Below, in pieces: positions 1 through 12,052 of a stretch of DNA of 64,000 nucleotides (the stretch's first letter is position 1; the number at the start of each line of letters is the position of its first letter). The position numbers and the translations under genes are program-made. The notes under the pieces were generated by a model. It saw only the letters and a program-made list of their open reading frames with translations. It searched no databases and was not told the DNA's origin. The stretch is from Dipodascopsis uninucleata var. uninucleata (Eukaryota; Ascomycota; Lipomycetes; Lipomycetales; Lipomycetaceae), in the NCBI GenBank assembly GCA_030568195.1, contig JAJLTO010000008.1, forward strand, positions 558,001 to 622,000, given 5' to 3'.

Positions 1-3000
1 ATCGTTTCTGGATGTAAGTTTGAACTCTACTGCGGTGGGCTGGGCGTAGTTAGAAGTGGTCAGATGAAGAACGTTCCTCGTATGCTATTACGAACAAAAT
101 ATCAGATTACCTACTGTCTATCTTGCTATGTAATGCGAACTCTTTAGTCTTATCGTATCAGACTACTTATATCAGTGGCATATATGTAGTAATGTCTAGT
201 AGATATTTTCCAAGCAATCGCTATTTCGTGATCTTAGTACGGAACTATGTTTTACGCTACGATGGTGGCAGGTGTTTAGCTAACCTTAGCATTGAAATGT
301 ACGCCAGAGCGGTACATACTATTGCGTTTTCTTGTCGGTCCTTAGTAGCGTATTAAAGATTCGCTTTCCAAGGATGGATAGCATTATAAGAAGTTTGCTA
401 TAGTGTTATGTCACCTTTTAGATTTAGGTCTTCGGCTCAGTTATTGTGTTGACTGTTATTGTTTTCCGCCTTGTAATCTAGCATGATAAATATAACACAG
501 TAATACCCTATATGTAGTCATCTTATCCTTTTTTTTGGTTGATATCAGTTCTACTCGAATATTACTAGTATAATAGAATGAATGTAGCATAGCGAACGAT
601 TGTTAGTTAAATGTCATAATGAAAGCTGTACACTGTCGATGAGAACACATTTCTTTGACAGGAGACTTCAATCATCACTAAAAGAAAGCCAGCTCATATG
701 GCACACGTACCATTTTCAGAAAAATCAAGCTTTCCTAAATTATCCTCCAAAAACTCCAGAAATATTTGAGCGGGTAATTGAACAAGCGCAGTGGATACCG
801 TGCAACGAACATGCCTGTGCTGGAGGCGTTCGGATGCAAGATAGTAAATATAGCGTCAGGCAAACGGAAATGTCGACCAAATTCAACACTAATCCACATA
901 CTTTTTGTGAACCTTATGGTTGTCGCTGACTTTTGATTTCCCTACAGGAATAAGTATCTAACAACCTAAAACTCCCCTGTTGTTAGCGATATTAGTTAAG
1001 TGCTATATCTAACCTTGTTCCTTAGCTTTGATTTGATTGTCAAGTCTTCCCGCCCGCTATGAATAACGATACCTCGCGTTTACGTTAACAGTCTACAGAG
1101 CGGAATGAGTACAACTGCTACCGCTGAAGGAATGTTCGCAGCGGAGAGACGCTGGCCACTCATAAAAGTTGCTGAGGTCACATAAAACCGACCTGTCTAC
1201 TTACAATTTAAGAATGGCACCAGTTCACAAAAGCGTGCAAATCTGATCGATTGAAGTATTACATCTGTCGGTGTTGAAGCTATCGACGGCTAGCGCCGGC
1301 CAACATAGTATATACCAATCATGGACCAAGACGCCGTTTTTGACATGATAGCAGAGATCTAGTAAGAGGCACATTCTAGGTTTTATTTTATTTAATTTTT
1401 CTCTGTTTGGTTTCTCCCAAACTAGATAAACACAGGCACAGCAGGACGATAAATACAAGCCAAAACCAAGCGGCTATATCAATTAGAGCTGACACCGATA
1501 TAGGTGTAAGGGCTAGGCTCAGATAAGGTAGCAAACTAAGCGAGATAGACTAAATATTGATGGAGAAATAGCAGGCGAGCTTCGGAAACCTTTGTTGCGG
1601 TTACAACATGCATTAGTTAGGCATCTGTCTTCCATAAGCGCACTTGCTCACGTATCGTAGTGCGTGCCCATAGATAGACAAAGTCAAGCTAGCATGAGAT
1701 GACCAAAGCACTGCTCTTCGTACTTCGTTTCGGGGCTAGTGCCTTAGACCAAAATGGCTTAAACTTCCCAGACAGACGGGGAGACATGTGGTCAAGGGTT
1801 TGGAAATTACTAGCATGTAAGATAAATAGTTAGCTGCTTCTATTAGACGTGAGGAAGCAAGCCGGCAAATCTCTGACTACTCATGGATGCTTGCAGCTCT
1901 TGTATGTATAGGAATTTTCTTTAGTAGTGGTCTTCGGCCTGTGGACCTGTCGCGCACACCGCCGCCGAATATGCGTTCGTTTTCAGTGAACATGCACGGG
2001 CCATTGATGCTTATACTTTGGCTCGTAGCATCTTAGTAAGATCTGTCTTGACGAAAGTTTGGGTGTTGAGCTTTAACGGCTTCGTCCTAAAACAGTACTT
2101 GCATACTAGACTAGGACGCCTACATTTCCCAGGCTGTCGGATTTGCCTTTTCTTTCATTTAGTTAAGCCCGAGTATTTTATTAAGTATATTTTATACCAG
2201 TGCGATACTTCTGGTGCGGCAAACTTTGTCGGCGAATTCACTGGTATGCCAATGCAGCTAGCTAGTTAAATTGCACGCGCCATTGAAGAACTATTAAATT
2301 TGTACGCAAACCTACGAAGTACAACTTGGCCTCTCATATATACATGTTTTAACTGCGCAGATCCCCGCTACCCCAGACTAGTATCTGCTATATGTAGCAC
2401 AGTTTTATACCTCAGCCTATCGTTCGGCTTGCCGTAAGTGTCCGTAGGTCATGACACCTGTTTCTCGTCTTAGATTGACCACAAAGAAGGTATGTACTGT
2501 CTCTCCTGCCTCTATCGTTCTTCGTCAACCCGCACTGCACGTGTGTAGTAGATATCTTGCTGAGGCTGCTAATTAATTTTCGCGAAAGATTCCTTTGTAT
2601 ATTAACCTCCTAAAACCTTATAATGTATATCAGCTGTCAATAACAATAAATTAAAGCAAAATTAGTACTGTTCTGCTTACTTAATACTGCTTTCTGTGCT
2701 ATCGTCCTAAGAAGCGTGTCCCAATTAATAAATCTTAATTGCGAACTAGTCAAGGGACTTAGAAGCTATTAGTTGTAGCAGTTGAGTTCATTACTTGCAA
2801 GTAACTTAGCTCTTAGAGAATGCGTAGTCCTTGCATCACCAGATAATGTCGTACGTATCTTATGTCGAAGAGAAACTTTTTTCATTGCTTTTGCAGAGTT
2901 TTTTTTTCTTTTTAGTTTATTTGTCGTTACTTTTTGAATATACGCCTTTACAATTTCGTTTTAATAACTGTAGAATTCCACCTGATTTATATAGCATACA

Positions 3001-3858
3001 TAATTTTGTATTAGCACTTATATTTACAAATATTCCAGCCGATATTATCTACGATTTTTGGTGTCCAAAAAATTCGGAAGCATAGTTCTAGGGATCTGAG
3101 GCTAAGTACGACCTTTTTTTAAGTCAGTAGTATATTCGGAGTAACGGAATCAAGCGAAAATCTAAGATCCACGTGAAGGAGCAGCGCAATAAGGCACAAG
3201 CTCGAAGACTATCTTATACCAGCAGAAGAGCCTAGTGGTAAAAGCAAATCTGGCCGGTTGACCGTTGTGAAGTCTCTTATCTTCCTGCTTGCATTATGTT
3301 AAACAGTGCTGGCTTATTTGAATATATTTGATCTGTTCTCGACAACTGCTACTTTTGGCTACTCACGAGCGGCTTTAAACTACACCGATCCGTACTGTCT
3401 GGATGATTGTATTGTATCAGACATGATAATAGACGACATTCCAATATCAAGATCATAAATACTCATTACTACTATATTAGTCTATTATTATTTTGCTTGT
3501 GAGAAGTCAAGCTACTGGAAGTCTCGAACAGTACAATCTCGTCTTGGAAGTTTAGTGTAATAAAACATCCGCTTGTACTATTCTCGAATTCCTTCAGCTT
3601 GATGACATTAAGCTTTGATATTCGGCGCATTTGGAGTTCATAATCAGCCTTTTATTCAAAAACATAAATGATAGCGTTTCAGAGTCTGATGTGTCAAGAC
3701 CGAAATTATATACAGATTTTGTCATAAAGCGTACGTTTCCTGGTTTACATTCTACTGTACGCTGCTGCACACCCATTACTCCGAAACATAATTGACGAGC
3801 GCCAAATTCTATTATTTAGTATTTATAGTTTATCAATATATATTACTTCGAATTACAT
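1..3858. other. gene-free left flank
   Basis: I find no supportable gene here. Only short open frames without family resemblance or usable splice partners occur; the longest, about 109 codons at 600-929, lacks an ATG start. CpG and GC-rich words look commoner than in the AT-rich spacers further right, and I see no tandem repeat, terminal repeat or telomeric motif. The last 150 bases or so probably hold the 5' UTR and promoter of the C6 factor that follows. Confidence 0.6.
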
Positions 3859-4792
3859 ATGGCGTCGTCGTCCTCGACATCATATGGAAGACAACTGTCA
3901 AGTAAAGAAGGTGAAACTGAAAGTTCCCAGGCTGCCTCAAGGGCTGGATCAGGTACAAGCTCTACAAGTAGTACTCGTCAAAGAAGTGCAATTGCTTGTA
4001 GATACTGTCGCCGACGAAAGGTTAGTGATGTATGAATTGAATTTCACAATGGTTTAGGAACGAGACTACTGACTTTAGATGAATATTTTATAGATCAGAT
4101 GTTCTGGCTATGAATCAAATCCAAACGATGTTCGCTGTACAAACTGCATAAAATTCAATCAGCAATGTATATTCACTCCTGTATCTGCTATCGTGGGCAC
4201 TCCATCAGGCGAGTATTCATCTTCGCTGGGTAGACAGCCTATAAGAAGTGATCAGCCTCTTTATCAGTCTGCTCAGCAGCCAGCGTCTCAACATCTTTCT
4301 CTGCAGCAGCCTAGTAGTCAGATTCCTATAACACCGCCGTATACATCACCGCTTGGTCAACAGTCTCACTATGGCTATGCAACTAGACCACCACCACCGC
4401 CCTTGCATAATACAACGGGATCACCTTCATTAAGTATGCGCAGTATGTATCCGTCCTCGCAGCACTTACAGAGCTCTTCATCACAATATGGTCAGTCGTA
4501 CTCATATCAAAGTACTCAACCACCTAATGTATCACACCACCTTTCAAGCTCATTTCAGTCATCTACGGGCAGCAGCATTCTGCCTCCCGTCAATGTTTCA
4601 TCAAAAATGTCACAGAGGTCCTATTCAATAACTGATCCGACAAACTACAGGTATTCTACCGTTCACAGGACTTCTCAGTCTGGATCAAGTCCTAGTAACA
4701 CGCGCACGGATTCGTCTTATAGTTCCTACGATAGTAGAGCACTTCCCGGTAGGAGAGATGATCATTATAGTTCTGACAAAAGTAACCGCTGA
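3859..4792 (+). CDS. short Zn2Cys6 transcription factor
   Basis: Two exons, 3859-4020 and 4094-4792, give 286 residues; the 73-nt intron cuts the zinc cluster right after CRRRK. The binuclear cluster is C47, C50, C57, C69, C72 and C79 (CX2CX6CX11CX2CX6C) with the basic stretch CRYCRRRKIRCSG, a DNA-binding fold specific to fungi. A Ser-rich N-terminal leader precedes it. The rest, about residues 85-286, is Ser/Gln/Pro/Tyr-rich low-complexity sequence, probably an activation or interaction region. No fungal-specific middle homology domain is visible, so it is much shorter than typical 600-900 residue family members. The ATG is the first in frame before the cluster. The target genes cannot be read from the sequence. 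It stands alone, with large gaps on both sides. Confidence 0.85.
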
Positions 4793-7675
4793 AGTATTGT
4801 TGCTCTAAATTGATGGTAGCATGATGATTATTTCGTCCGTCTCAATGTTGTATCAAGCGGCCAATATTCTTCTACTAATCAAAAGATGTTCTGAGATTTA
4901 TAATTAGAGGAAATATGATAAACCCTTGAAAATGATATGTGATAGATAGTTATAGCAGCTACCCTGCTTGTGTTCTCTTTTTAAATGTATATTCTGTTAT
5001 ATAGGATCAAGCAAGGAGGCTTTATGGTTGTCATTTGTTGCATATGTTTATGGCTCTACATTCACGTACGTAGAGTAATATGCTTTTTGGAGATGCAAGG
5101 ATCTATAGAAGACTTGAGCAATTTTGGAAGATGGAGAATGTTTTGGCTTGGAACTATTGAGTATATATAATTTCTAGTGTTTAAATTAGTTGGTTGACGT
5201 GCAATTCCAGAGGTGGCATGTCAGAGTCAAATCTACGAGCTGAGCTCTCGATCAACTTATCTGCTTTTCTATATCTTCCTCAAGTCACTAAATCTCTACT
5301 TGAATGTCATTGCTGACAGCATGGAATATAAGTTATATATATGCCTATGAGATAGTTAGCGACAAAGGCTATTACTGGCTTGACTTCGCATGACAGTGGC
5401 GGTCAGATAGCAGAGATTTTCAGCAGCGATTTTATTTTATGAATATATAAACTTTATATCTTCAGTTTATTAATAAGTTTGCGAAGTTTGCATTGTTTCA
5501 ACTTCGAACGTGGTTTTCACTTGATTTATTTTTTTGATGTTTTGCACTACTGTCAGTATATCTCGGAGGCATTGTTAGATCAACATCCTTTTATATTCTT
5601 TACGACGAGTGTTAGATCGATATTGTCATATCGCTTTTTTTTAATTTCCTTTTATTTTTAATGTAGGATTTTTAGGTAGCTGTATATATGTAACATCTAT
5701 TTTGAAGAGCGGCCAAAAGTTCATATTAAGCTATTGTATTGTGCGTGGCCTGAAATTTGCCTGTTGCCTGTCCTGCTAAGTAGAGCCATGCCCTTCTCAG
5801 TGAATCTGCACTTCAAACGAAATAGATTCCTAGCGTTCTAGAAAACTTCCTCCTCTTTTCGAAACTGTCTATACTTAAATTTACTTAGTGACCGCTTCAC
5901 GAAAGAATTTTTTTAGTTGTGTAGGAGGATATAGATCTATCTGACGATAAATACTGTCAAGTGAGAGTTCGACCATTAATATAGACGAAGACAGTCCGTC
6001 AGACTCCTAGAACTACACTTAGCTTTGGAGTATTTGAATCTTAGCTAAGTATAAGTGGTCGTAGGATATTTTGACAATAGCAAACTAGCTGATAATGAGG
6101 ACACTACTGTCACAGTACTCGTTTTATTTTTAGTTACTATATTATTCTGCCATCTTGTTGTAATGTTGTAATTGGGACAGTAGCAAACAGAACGCTGCTA
6201 ACATGTCATAATAAACAACTACGTAGAAATGTATTAAGTTTTGCACGCGTATCCATGGTATACAGAAAAAATATTACTAATGCTAGAGGGTAATACATTA
6301 AGATCAAGAAATCTGTACACGATATGATGGTCGACTAATAACGGCTGCCAGCTGCAGACTAACGATAAATGCAAAATGACAGATCAGCAAAGAAGCAAGC
6401 TATTGGCATTTTCAGATTGCTTGCGATGGCCAGATTAGTCGCCATACTTGCTTAGCTGATATCTATGTGAAGCAAGTAGAGAGTACAATGATTGGATACT
6501 AGTTTTTGCTCTTGTCTCCTAGTTCCCGTTTGCGCAGCGATCTTTTCTTTTTCCAATCTCCTCCCCGTTTCAAAAAAGCTAAGTACGCCTTCTCGTAGTT
6601 CGGATCCGCGATTTTTGAACGGCCCGGACACTGGCTAAGAAACTTCATAGACAGGATATGGCCAAACTAAGTCTACGACATATATAAGGGGATTCTCAAA
6701 GGTCGATAGCAAAGGCGTGTTGCATCATGAGTAGCATTAAGAAGATATTATCGCATGGTGTGGCCCGTAATTGCAACATCGAAGGTCTGGAAAGTATCTA
6801 GCATGTTAAATTTTAATAGAAATGATGCCGTGCAAAGTTACAGTTTTTTGGGAGTTATCGAGGTCTTACCGAGATATCTTTGAGAGCGTCCAAAGCAGAT
6901 ACGGAAACATTACTATGCTATAACCGGAATAACGGGCTGGTTGCCGGTTCAATGAACAGAAAATTAATACATGTATGGCTGCAATTAATAGCGGCACTGT
7001 AAGATAGCATTTAACCTTTGCATAGATATTTGAGTTTCCATTTGAGTTTAATACATAAACATTACTCTCTATTTGAATTCGTATCCTGGCAACTATATTT
7101 TATACGTTTTTAGTGACAGTATAAATAAGCTTATACTAAAATGCTTAGAGCCGTAAAACCTTATGCTCTAATCCAAGACTGCAGAAATAGTGTCCGGAGT
7201 GGCACCAAAAGCACTAATCTAGCTAATATATATCCTGTCAAAAAGTGTGTTTCTATATAAGCACCATCGATGAGTGATCTTCGCGGAAACGGAACGTTCT
7301 CAGATACTCCTCACTACGACAAAACGACGAAACGAGCTAAGATGACGGGATCATGCATCATAGACTAGGCTACCGTGGCCCATAGAGCCTCTAGGACGCC
7401 TGCAAGCTGCATATGCAGAGTCCGCCGTTCTAACGCTCTAATTCGCTGGATCTCAGCAAGCCTCTAATTTCAGTACTTCCAGCATCTGATACTGATGTAT
7501 CGCAACATAAAGAGTTCGACCTCCTGCAACACAATGTAATTCCATCAATTTTATTTACCGCACAGCAAGGTACAACCTACGCTAGTGCTACTTAAAAAGT
7601 GTTTCATGACAGGCAATCACGTGAAATTAATAACGGCATTAAAGTTATAATTTAAGCTCCCGTTTCTCAATAAGT
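4793..7675. other. gene-poor spacer
   Basis: About 2.9 kb between the C6 factor and the tRNA gene. The first part is T-rich and probably includes the 3' UTR. Small open frames (for example near 4985-5170 and 5479-5661) are AT-rich and resemble no protein family. I searched by eye for rRNA, U6-like and tRNA box sequences and for repeats, and saw none. Confidence 0.55.
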
Positions 7676-7763
7676 GGTTCTATAGTGTAGCTGGTTATCA
7701 CAGCGGATTCTGATATAACAAATGAGTATTCCGCTAACCCCGGTTCGAATCCGGGTAGGACCT
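7676..7763 (+). tRNA. tRNA-Gln (anticodon CTG) with 15-nt intron
   Basis: An 88-nt gene folds as a complete cloverleaf. The acceptor stem is 7676-7682 paired with 7756-7762 (one G-T wobble), with discriminator T at 7763. The D arm has GTG paired with CAC. The anticodon stem is GCGGA (7703-7707) with TCCGC (7730-7734), and the T arm contains GGTTCGAATCC. The loop TTCTGA places the anticodon at 7710-7712 (CTG, decoding CAG). A 15-nt intron, about 7714-7728, lies at the canonical position one base 3' of the anticodon. The body closely matches fungal tRNA-Gln, including the D-arm region and final U73. The internal A and B boxes are intact. The T7 run at 7766-7772 is a good RNA polymerase III terminator. 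Confidence 0.95.
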
Positions 7764-7765
7764 TA

Positions 7766-7772
7766 TTTTTTT
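7766..7772 (+). terminator. Pol III terminator of tRNA-Gln
   Basis: Seven consecutive T residues start three bases after the tRNA 3' end, the usual RNA polymerase III stop signal. Confidence 0.85.
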
Positions 7773-8135
7773 AATATGTTCTTTTCCTATTTGTATCCTG
7801 CTAATTGTCAACGTGTCTTCATGTGCTAACCCTATTACACATGTCAGAAACAAGCGTTTACAACGCGCTGTGAACAAAGAATAAAGCAATGCAAATTTGT
7901 TTTGTTCTTCTAGCTTCTCTCTCATCTAAAGACACAACCGTGACTTTTATCGGTTGGACATTTTCTCGTTAGTAGTGGCCGCATATTATTCATATTATTT
8001 GACTGGAGAATATTGCAACGTGCTTGAGCATACTTAATCAGAAGCACATACGTGACGACAATATACTTGCAAGTCTAAACGTTGGAGATATCCAGGAAAA
8101 AGTGCTAAAAAATTTACTGTCCCACTTTATCTAGA

Positions 8136-9219
8136 ATGGCATCGGCAAAAGAACGATTGGCTCTTGGCATCGTCGACTTTTTGCAGACCTCTGTCAATGA
8201 CGGTACAATAGCAGATGATAGTGTTGACTCTGTTCAGGTGGCGATCGAATGCTTGCAAGATGTCTTTAACATCGACATGAGTCAAAAGGACACGATCCTC
8301 GGACAACAATCTCTTCTTTCCATCTTCCAAGCTTTCGAGAAGGTACGTGATTCTCGCGCTACAGAGACTACCCCCGTTACTCCAGCATCGTCTTCATCTT
8401 CCGGAAACAGTGTTTCGCCTGAACTCAAAGCTCAGGCCGAAGTCTTAAAGGCCGAAGGTAATCGGCATGTTGCTACACGGAGCTATCCTCAGGCTATTGA
8501 GGCATATACTAAAGCTATCGAGCTTGATCCCTATAATCCTATCTACTATTCAAATCGTGCGGCAGTCTACTCATCGTCCAAACAGCACGAGCTTGCTGTT
8601 AAAGATGCAGAGAAGGCACTTGAAATTGATCCTAAGTATGCTAAGGGCTATTCTCGTCTCGGGTTAGCAAAGTTTGCTTTGGGTGATGCCGAGGGTGCTA
8701 TGAGTGCCTACGGAAAAGGTATTGAGATTGAGGGAAATGGAGGGTCAGATGTGATGAGACGCGGATACGAGACCGCTAAGGCTCGTGTAGATGAAGAGAT
8801 CAATGCCGCTGTGCCGTCGGAGACCGCTACTAGATCATCTACTGCTGGTGAGGATGCTGGCGGTCTTGCTGGTCTTGCTAGCATGCTTGGCGGTGCTGGC
8901 GGTGCTGGCGGTGCCGGTGGCCTGGCTGGTCTTGCTAATATGCTTCGTGGTGCTGGAGGAGAAGGTGGCATGGATTTTGCCTCTATTATGAATAATCCTA
9001 TGTTTCAGTCTATGGCTCAACGGGTGGCGTCAAATCCAAATATGATGCGTCAAATGCAAGATTTGATGAATGATGGTGATATCGCTAATATGTAAGTATA
9101 ACATTTCTTTAGCTTATAAGTTTGATATTGGATCTTTTCTCTTTTAGTTTACTAATAAGTTCTTCAGTGCACAATCTTTTATGGGTGGTAATCGTGGTGG
9201 TAACAATAGCAGCAGCTAA
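8136..9219 (+). CDS. SGT2: SGT2/SGTA-type TPR co-chaperone
   Basis: Exons 8136-9091 and 9168-9219 encode 335 residues. The 76-nt intron has a TACTAAT-like branch site just before its acceptor. The N-terminal 70 residues form the SGTA homodimerisation domain that binds Get4/Get5. Residues about 97-200 are three TPR repeats that dock Hsp70/Hsp90 tails. A Gly/Ala/Leu-rich tract and a Met-rich NNPMFQSMAQRV segment follow, the region that in this family captures tail-anchored transmembrane segments. The short second exon completes the tail (AQSFMGGNRGG and a Ser run), and without it the protein would end early. Known family role: cytosolic hand-off of tail-anchored proteins to the GET pathway. The client-binding tract contains an imperfect internal duplication (8862-8900 and 8919-8957). 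Confidence 0.95.
8862..8957 (+). repeat. internal duplication in the SGT2 Gly/Ala tract
   Basis: Two copies of a 39-nt unit (8862-8900 and 8919-8957), coding GLAGLAxMLxGAG, flank a short GGT/GCT-rich linker (GGAGGAGG). The repeat is in frame, so its length can change without breaking the protein. Confidence 0.8.
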
Positions 9220-9505
9220 ATTGCATGAATATATGTATTAATACAGTATATAATATTACACAATTTAAAAAAAAAAATTTGGAAAGAAGACTGCTGTTAG
9301 AAGAAGGATAGAGGTTCAAAGAAGGAAATAGTGACTGCTGATGATCAATTGCAAATCCTGCAATCCTGAATCAATTACTTTGTCGATTTCGATCGGCAAA
9401 TGTGTTGAATATTCGATTCACAATCTACACTTGATCTGAGGTCTACTAAAGTTGAAAAGCTGAGCTAGGTAAATAGGAATTTTTCAAGATTCGAAATTTT
9501 CTAAT

Positions 9506-10908
9506 TTACTCTCTCGCTTTCCGCTTCTTTCCTTTGGATTTCACACCCTCGTCTTTAATTTCTCTCTCTTTAGTAGTGGGAAGTGGTTGCTTCGGCTTCT
9601 CACTATCCTGTTTGATTTCCTTGATTTTTTTTTGTAGTTCTGGAACAAAGCAACTTGTTCGTCCTCCAACTGTAATAAAATCAACTTTATATCCTTCTGA
9701 TGTCAAATTCCTTTCGTTTGCTTTCAATCGTTTACTCCATCGATGAATCATGAGCCAATGACTTGGAAATTTTTTCGGGTTTGCTAAAATAAAGGAAGCA
9801 CCTATTAGTATTCTAACAGTACATTAACACTTAGATATTGACAATATACCTTCTGTTTCGACTGCTATCTCACAGATCTGGCATAAATTGTTATACAGCT
9901 TGGTTATCTGCTGCTTGTTTAGCGTGTTCGTGTATTGTTCTGGGCTTTATAATTATAATTGTCTGTTAGTAGGCAGACTCCTGAGGGACATTCTAAATAA
10001 TCAATGCCTTTTGTTATAATTAGAACTAATAAACTTACTGTACTCTTGATTGAAATAATATTTCATCTCTATAAAAATTATACGAAATTGTTAGTGTTTC
10101 ATGCAGTTACTGTTACTTTTAGTACGTGAAAAGAAAACTTACGCCATCCAGTTTCCAACTCCAGCACAAAATGCTTGGTCCAAGAAGAATGATTTCACAG
10201 GAACTTTTCTCCTTGATATTTGCTCTTCGAATCGATCAGCCTCCCATCTATCTGGTTTTGAGAAGTCAGGACCCTGACGGCATAATGGCTCGACTTTCAT
10301 CAGCTCTGAATACACATAGTCTTCAGTTTTCTCCACAGGCATTGCTCCTGTGTAATCAATTGGAATCAATCTAATGCGACCTAGTCGTCTTGGATCTATA
10401 AAAGCAATCTGCCCACCATCATCTAGTTCCATAAGAAATTTATCGTATTTAGGTGGCCACTCTGTGTCTCGTGTTTTTTCAGGTATCTTTCCATTCTTTG
10501 ATTCTTCCATGCGGACAAAGTGTGTTTTTATATCTTTTATCTTTATCCAGCCAGTCATACCGAAATGCATGAGAAGCACATTAAAACGACCAGTGTCTTG
10601 CCTACTTTTCTTCGGCTTGAATTGTTCTTCATCTTGCAACACTATCCAAAAATACTTGCCATGCCGGCCTATGCCATTAACAAATTTATTCGTAATATCG
10701 CTTTGGAGTTTCAGATGATCTGTAGCTGACAATGAGGGAAATACTATAGCATCTTTTGAATCACTTAAAAATTTTCTTATAGTTCTTCCTTTAAGATGAG
10801 TAGTAAGCAACTTTGCAGCATGTGCAACCTGTGAAATACTGTTTAGATTACATACATCAGATCAAGAATGAAAATAGCGCGTGAACCTACCTCACCTAGC
10901 TCTGGCAT
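9506..10908 (-). CDS. FPG1: Fpg/MutM-type DNA glycosylase, zincless fungal/plant form
   Basis: Five exons (10908-10891, 10828-10143, 10068-10039, 9944-9850, 9783-9506) give 368 residues. It is predicted to excise oxidised purines such as formamidopyrimidines and to cut abasic sites in base excision repair. Exon 1 encodes only MPELGE, carrying catalytic Pro2 and Glu3; bacterial and plant relatives usually read MPELPEV, so position 5 is Gly here. Middle landmarks are FGMTGWI and FIDPRRLGRIRL, then GVGNWMADEILFQSRVHPE, the helix-two-turn-helix region spread over exons 2-4. The end has DFITVGGRTSCFVPELQKK in place of the bacterial zinc finger, as in plant and fungal Fpg, followed by a Lys-rich tail that may be a nuclear signal. 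Exon 3 is 30 nt and in phase. Its 3' end faces SGT2. Confidence 0.93.
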
Positions 10909-11178
10909 CTGTCCACTTATTTTATGAAAAAATACATTCAATCTGGTGGTTATCAAATTAATTTATAATATAATGCGATATCTACTGCGAATATGGGATG
11001 ATTTTTGATGATTTAGAGTGCAAACTTATAATGTCGATATTTGTATTGTTCCCGACATATTCGAGTTGAATACACGCATTCAAAATCATACTCTTTAAAG
11101 CATAAAAATAGTCTGCTATCATATTTCAAATATTTCATTAAACTATCAAATATAAACATATATACATTAAGATTTTCA

Positions 11179-12052
11179 TTAATATAGAGAATTCATGACC
11201 ATTGCCAACTGATCTGAGGAGACGGTATCGTCGTGGGAGCCTCCATGAATAAATTCAGTACGTGGTTGAATGCCACCAAGTTTGAGCTGTTTGGTAATGC
11301 CAAGAGTCTGCTTAGAACTCAGTAATTGATCCTCATAAGATTGAATAAAATGGTACTAGATTGAGAAATATCTTCTTATTAGGAACTTGCTATTCTGTAA
11401 TCTCTGCTCTGCTTTATTAAATAATTCATACCTTCACCTTCTCGAATCTCACGTACTTGCACCATGGCCAAGAGTATGGCGATGGCTCTCTCCAGTTGCT
11501 TTCGTCGCTGCCGAACGCCAGTGTGACAAAGCTTCTGTAGTCAGGATACTCTGCCACAAGTCCTTCAAGATCATAAATTCCTTCCACTCCAACGACATCT
11601 GAGATTGAATCACACAGACTAATAATAACGTCATTGGATATGCCTGCTCCCAATGGAGCATTTCCATCCATAGTTTTTGACCTAAACATGAATCTCAGAA
11701 CTTGCAAGGCTATGCAGGCACCTGCTGAGTGGCCCACGAGAACAACTCTAGACCCATTATCACCCAATCCATAATGTTTGTTCATGTAATTTAAAGCCTC
11801 CAGCACATCAAAATAGTGAGTTGGATGCTGATATTTTGGTGAAAGTCTGTAGTCTACTGATGCAGCAGACCAGTCACTCGGGACTCGTGAGCACAGGAAT
11901 TTACCCATCTTTCTATTCTGGTGAGGATCAATCCAGGCTCCTCCATGCACGTATACAAGCCATGCTTTACTTTCATTTACTTTCTCTGTCTTCGAAGGGT
12001 ATATGTCGATACACTGCTCGTCGCTGTCTTCTCCGTAATTTACAGTATACAT
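11179..12052 (-). CDS. BNA7: kynurenine formamidase-like alpha/beta hydrolase
   Basis: Exons 12052-11432 and 11355-11179 give 265 residues, normal for the family. An oxyanion-hole motif HGGAW lies near residue 36 and the nucleophile elbow GHSAGA has Ser109. The second exon supplies the rest of the triad, with Asp216 in SYEDQLL and His248 in HGGSHDD. The fold and motifs match fungal Bna7, which hydrolyses N-formylkynurenine in the tryptophan-to-NAD pathway; another small esterase is possible but less likely. The ATG is the first in frame after an upstream stop and puts the protein start where relatives start. The donor is taken as GTATGA; an alternative six bases upstream would remove two residues. 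Confidence 0.85.

Noticed and set aside
600-929. Open frame of about 109 codons with several Cys, possible small secreted protein
   Set aside because: It opens with TTG, has no ATG at the front, no signal peptide and no family resemblance; a frame of this length is expected by chance in several kilobases of this composition.
2831-3085. T-rich open frame with a Phe-run, looking like a membrane protein
   Set aside because: The hydrophobic stretch comes from a poly-T tract, with no splice partners and no recognised family.
8708-8971. Pro/Ala-rich minus-strand frame opposite SGT2
   Set aside because: It is the reverse complement of the SGT2 Gly/Ala repeat, not an independent gene.
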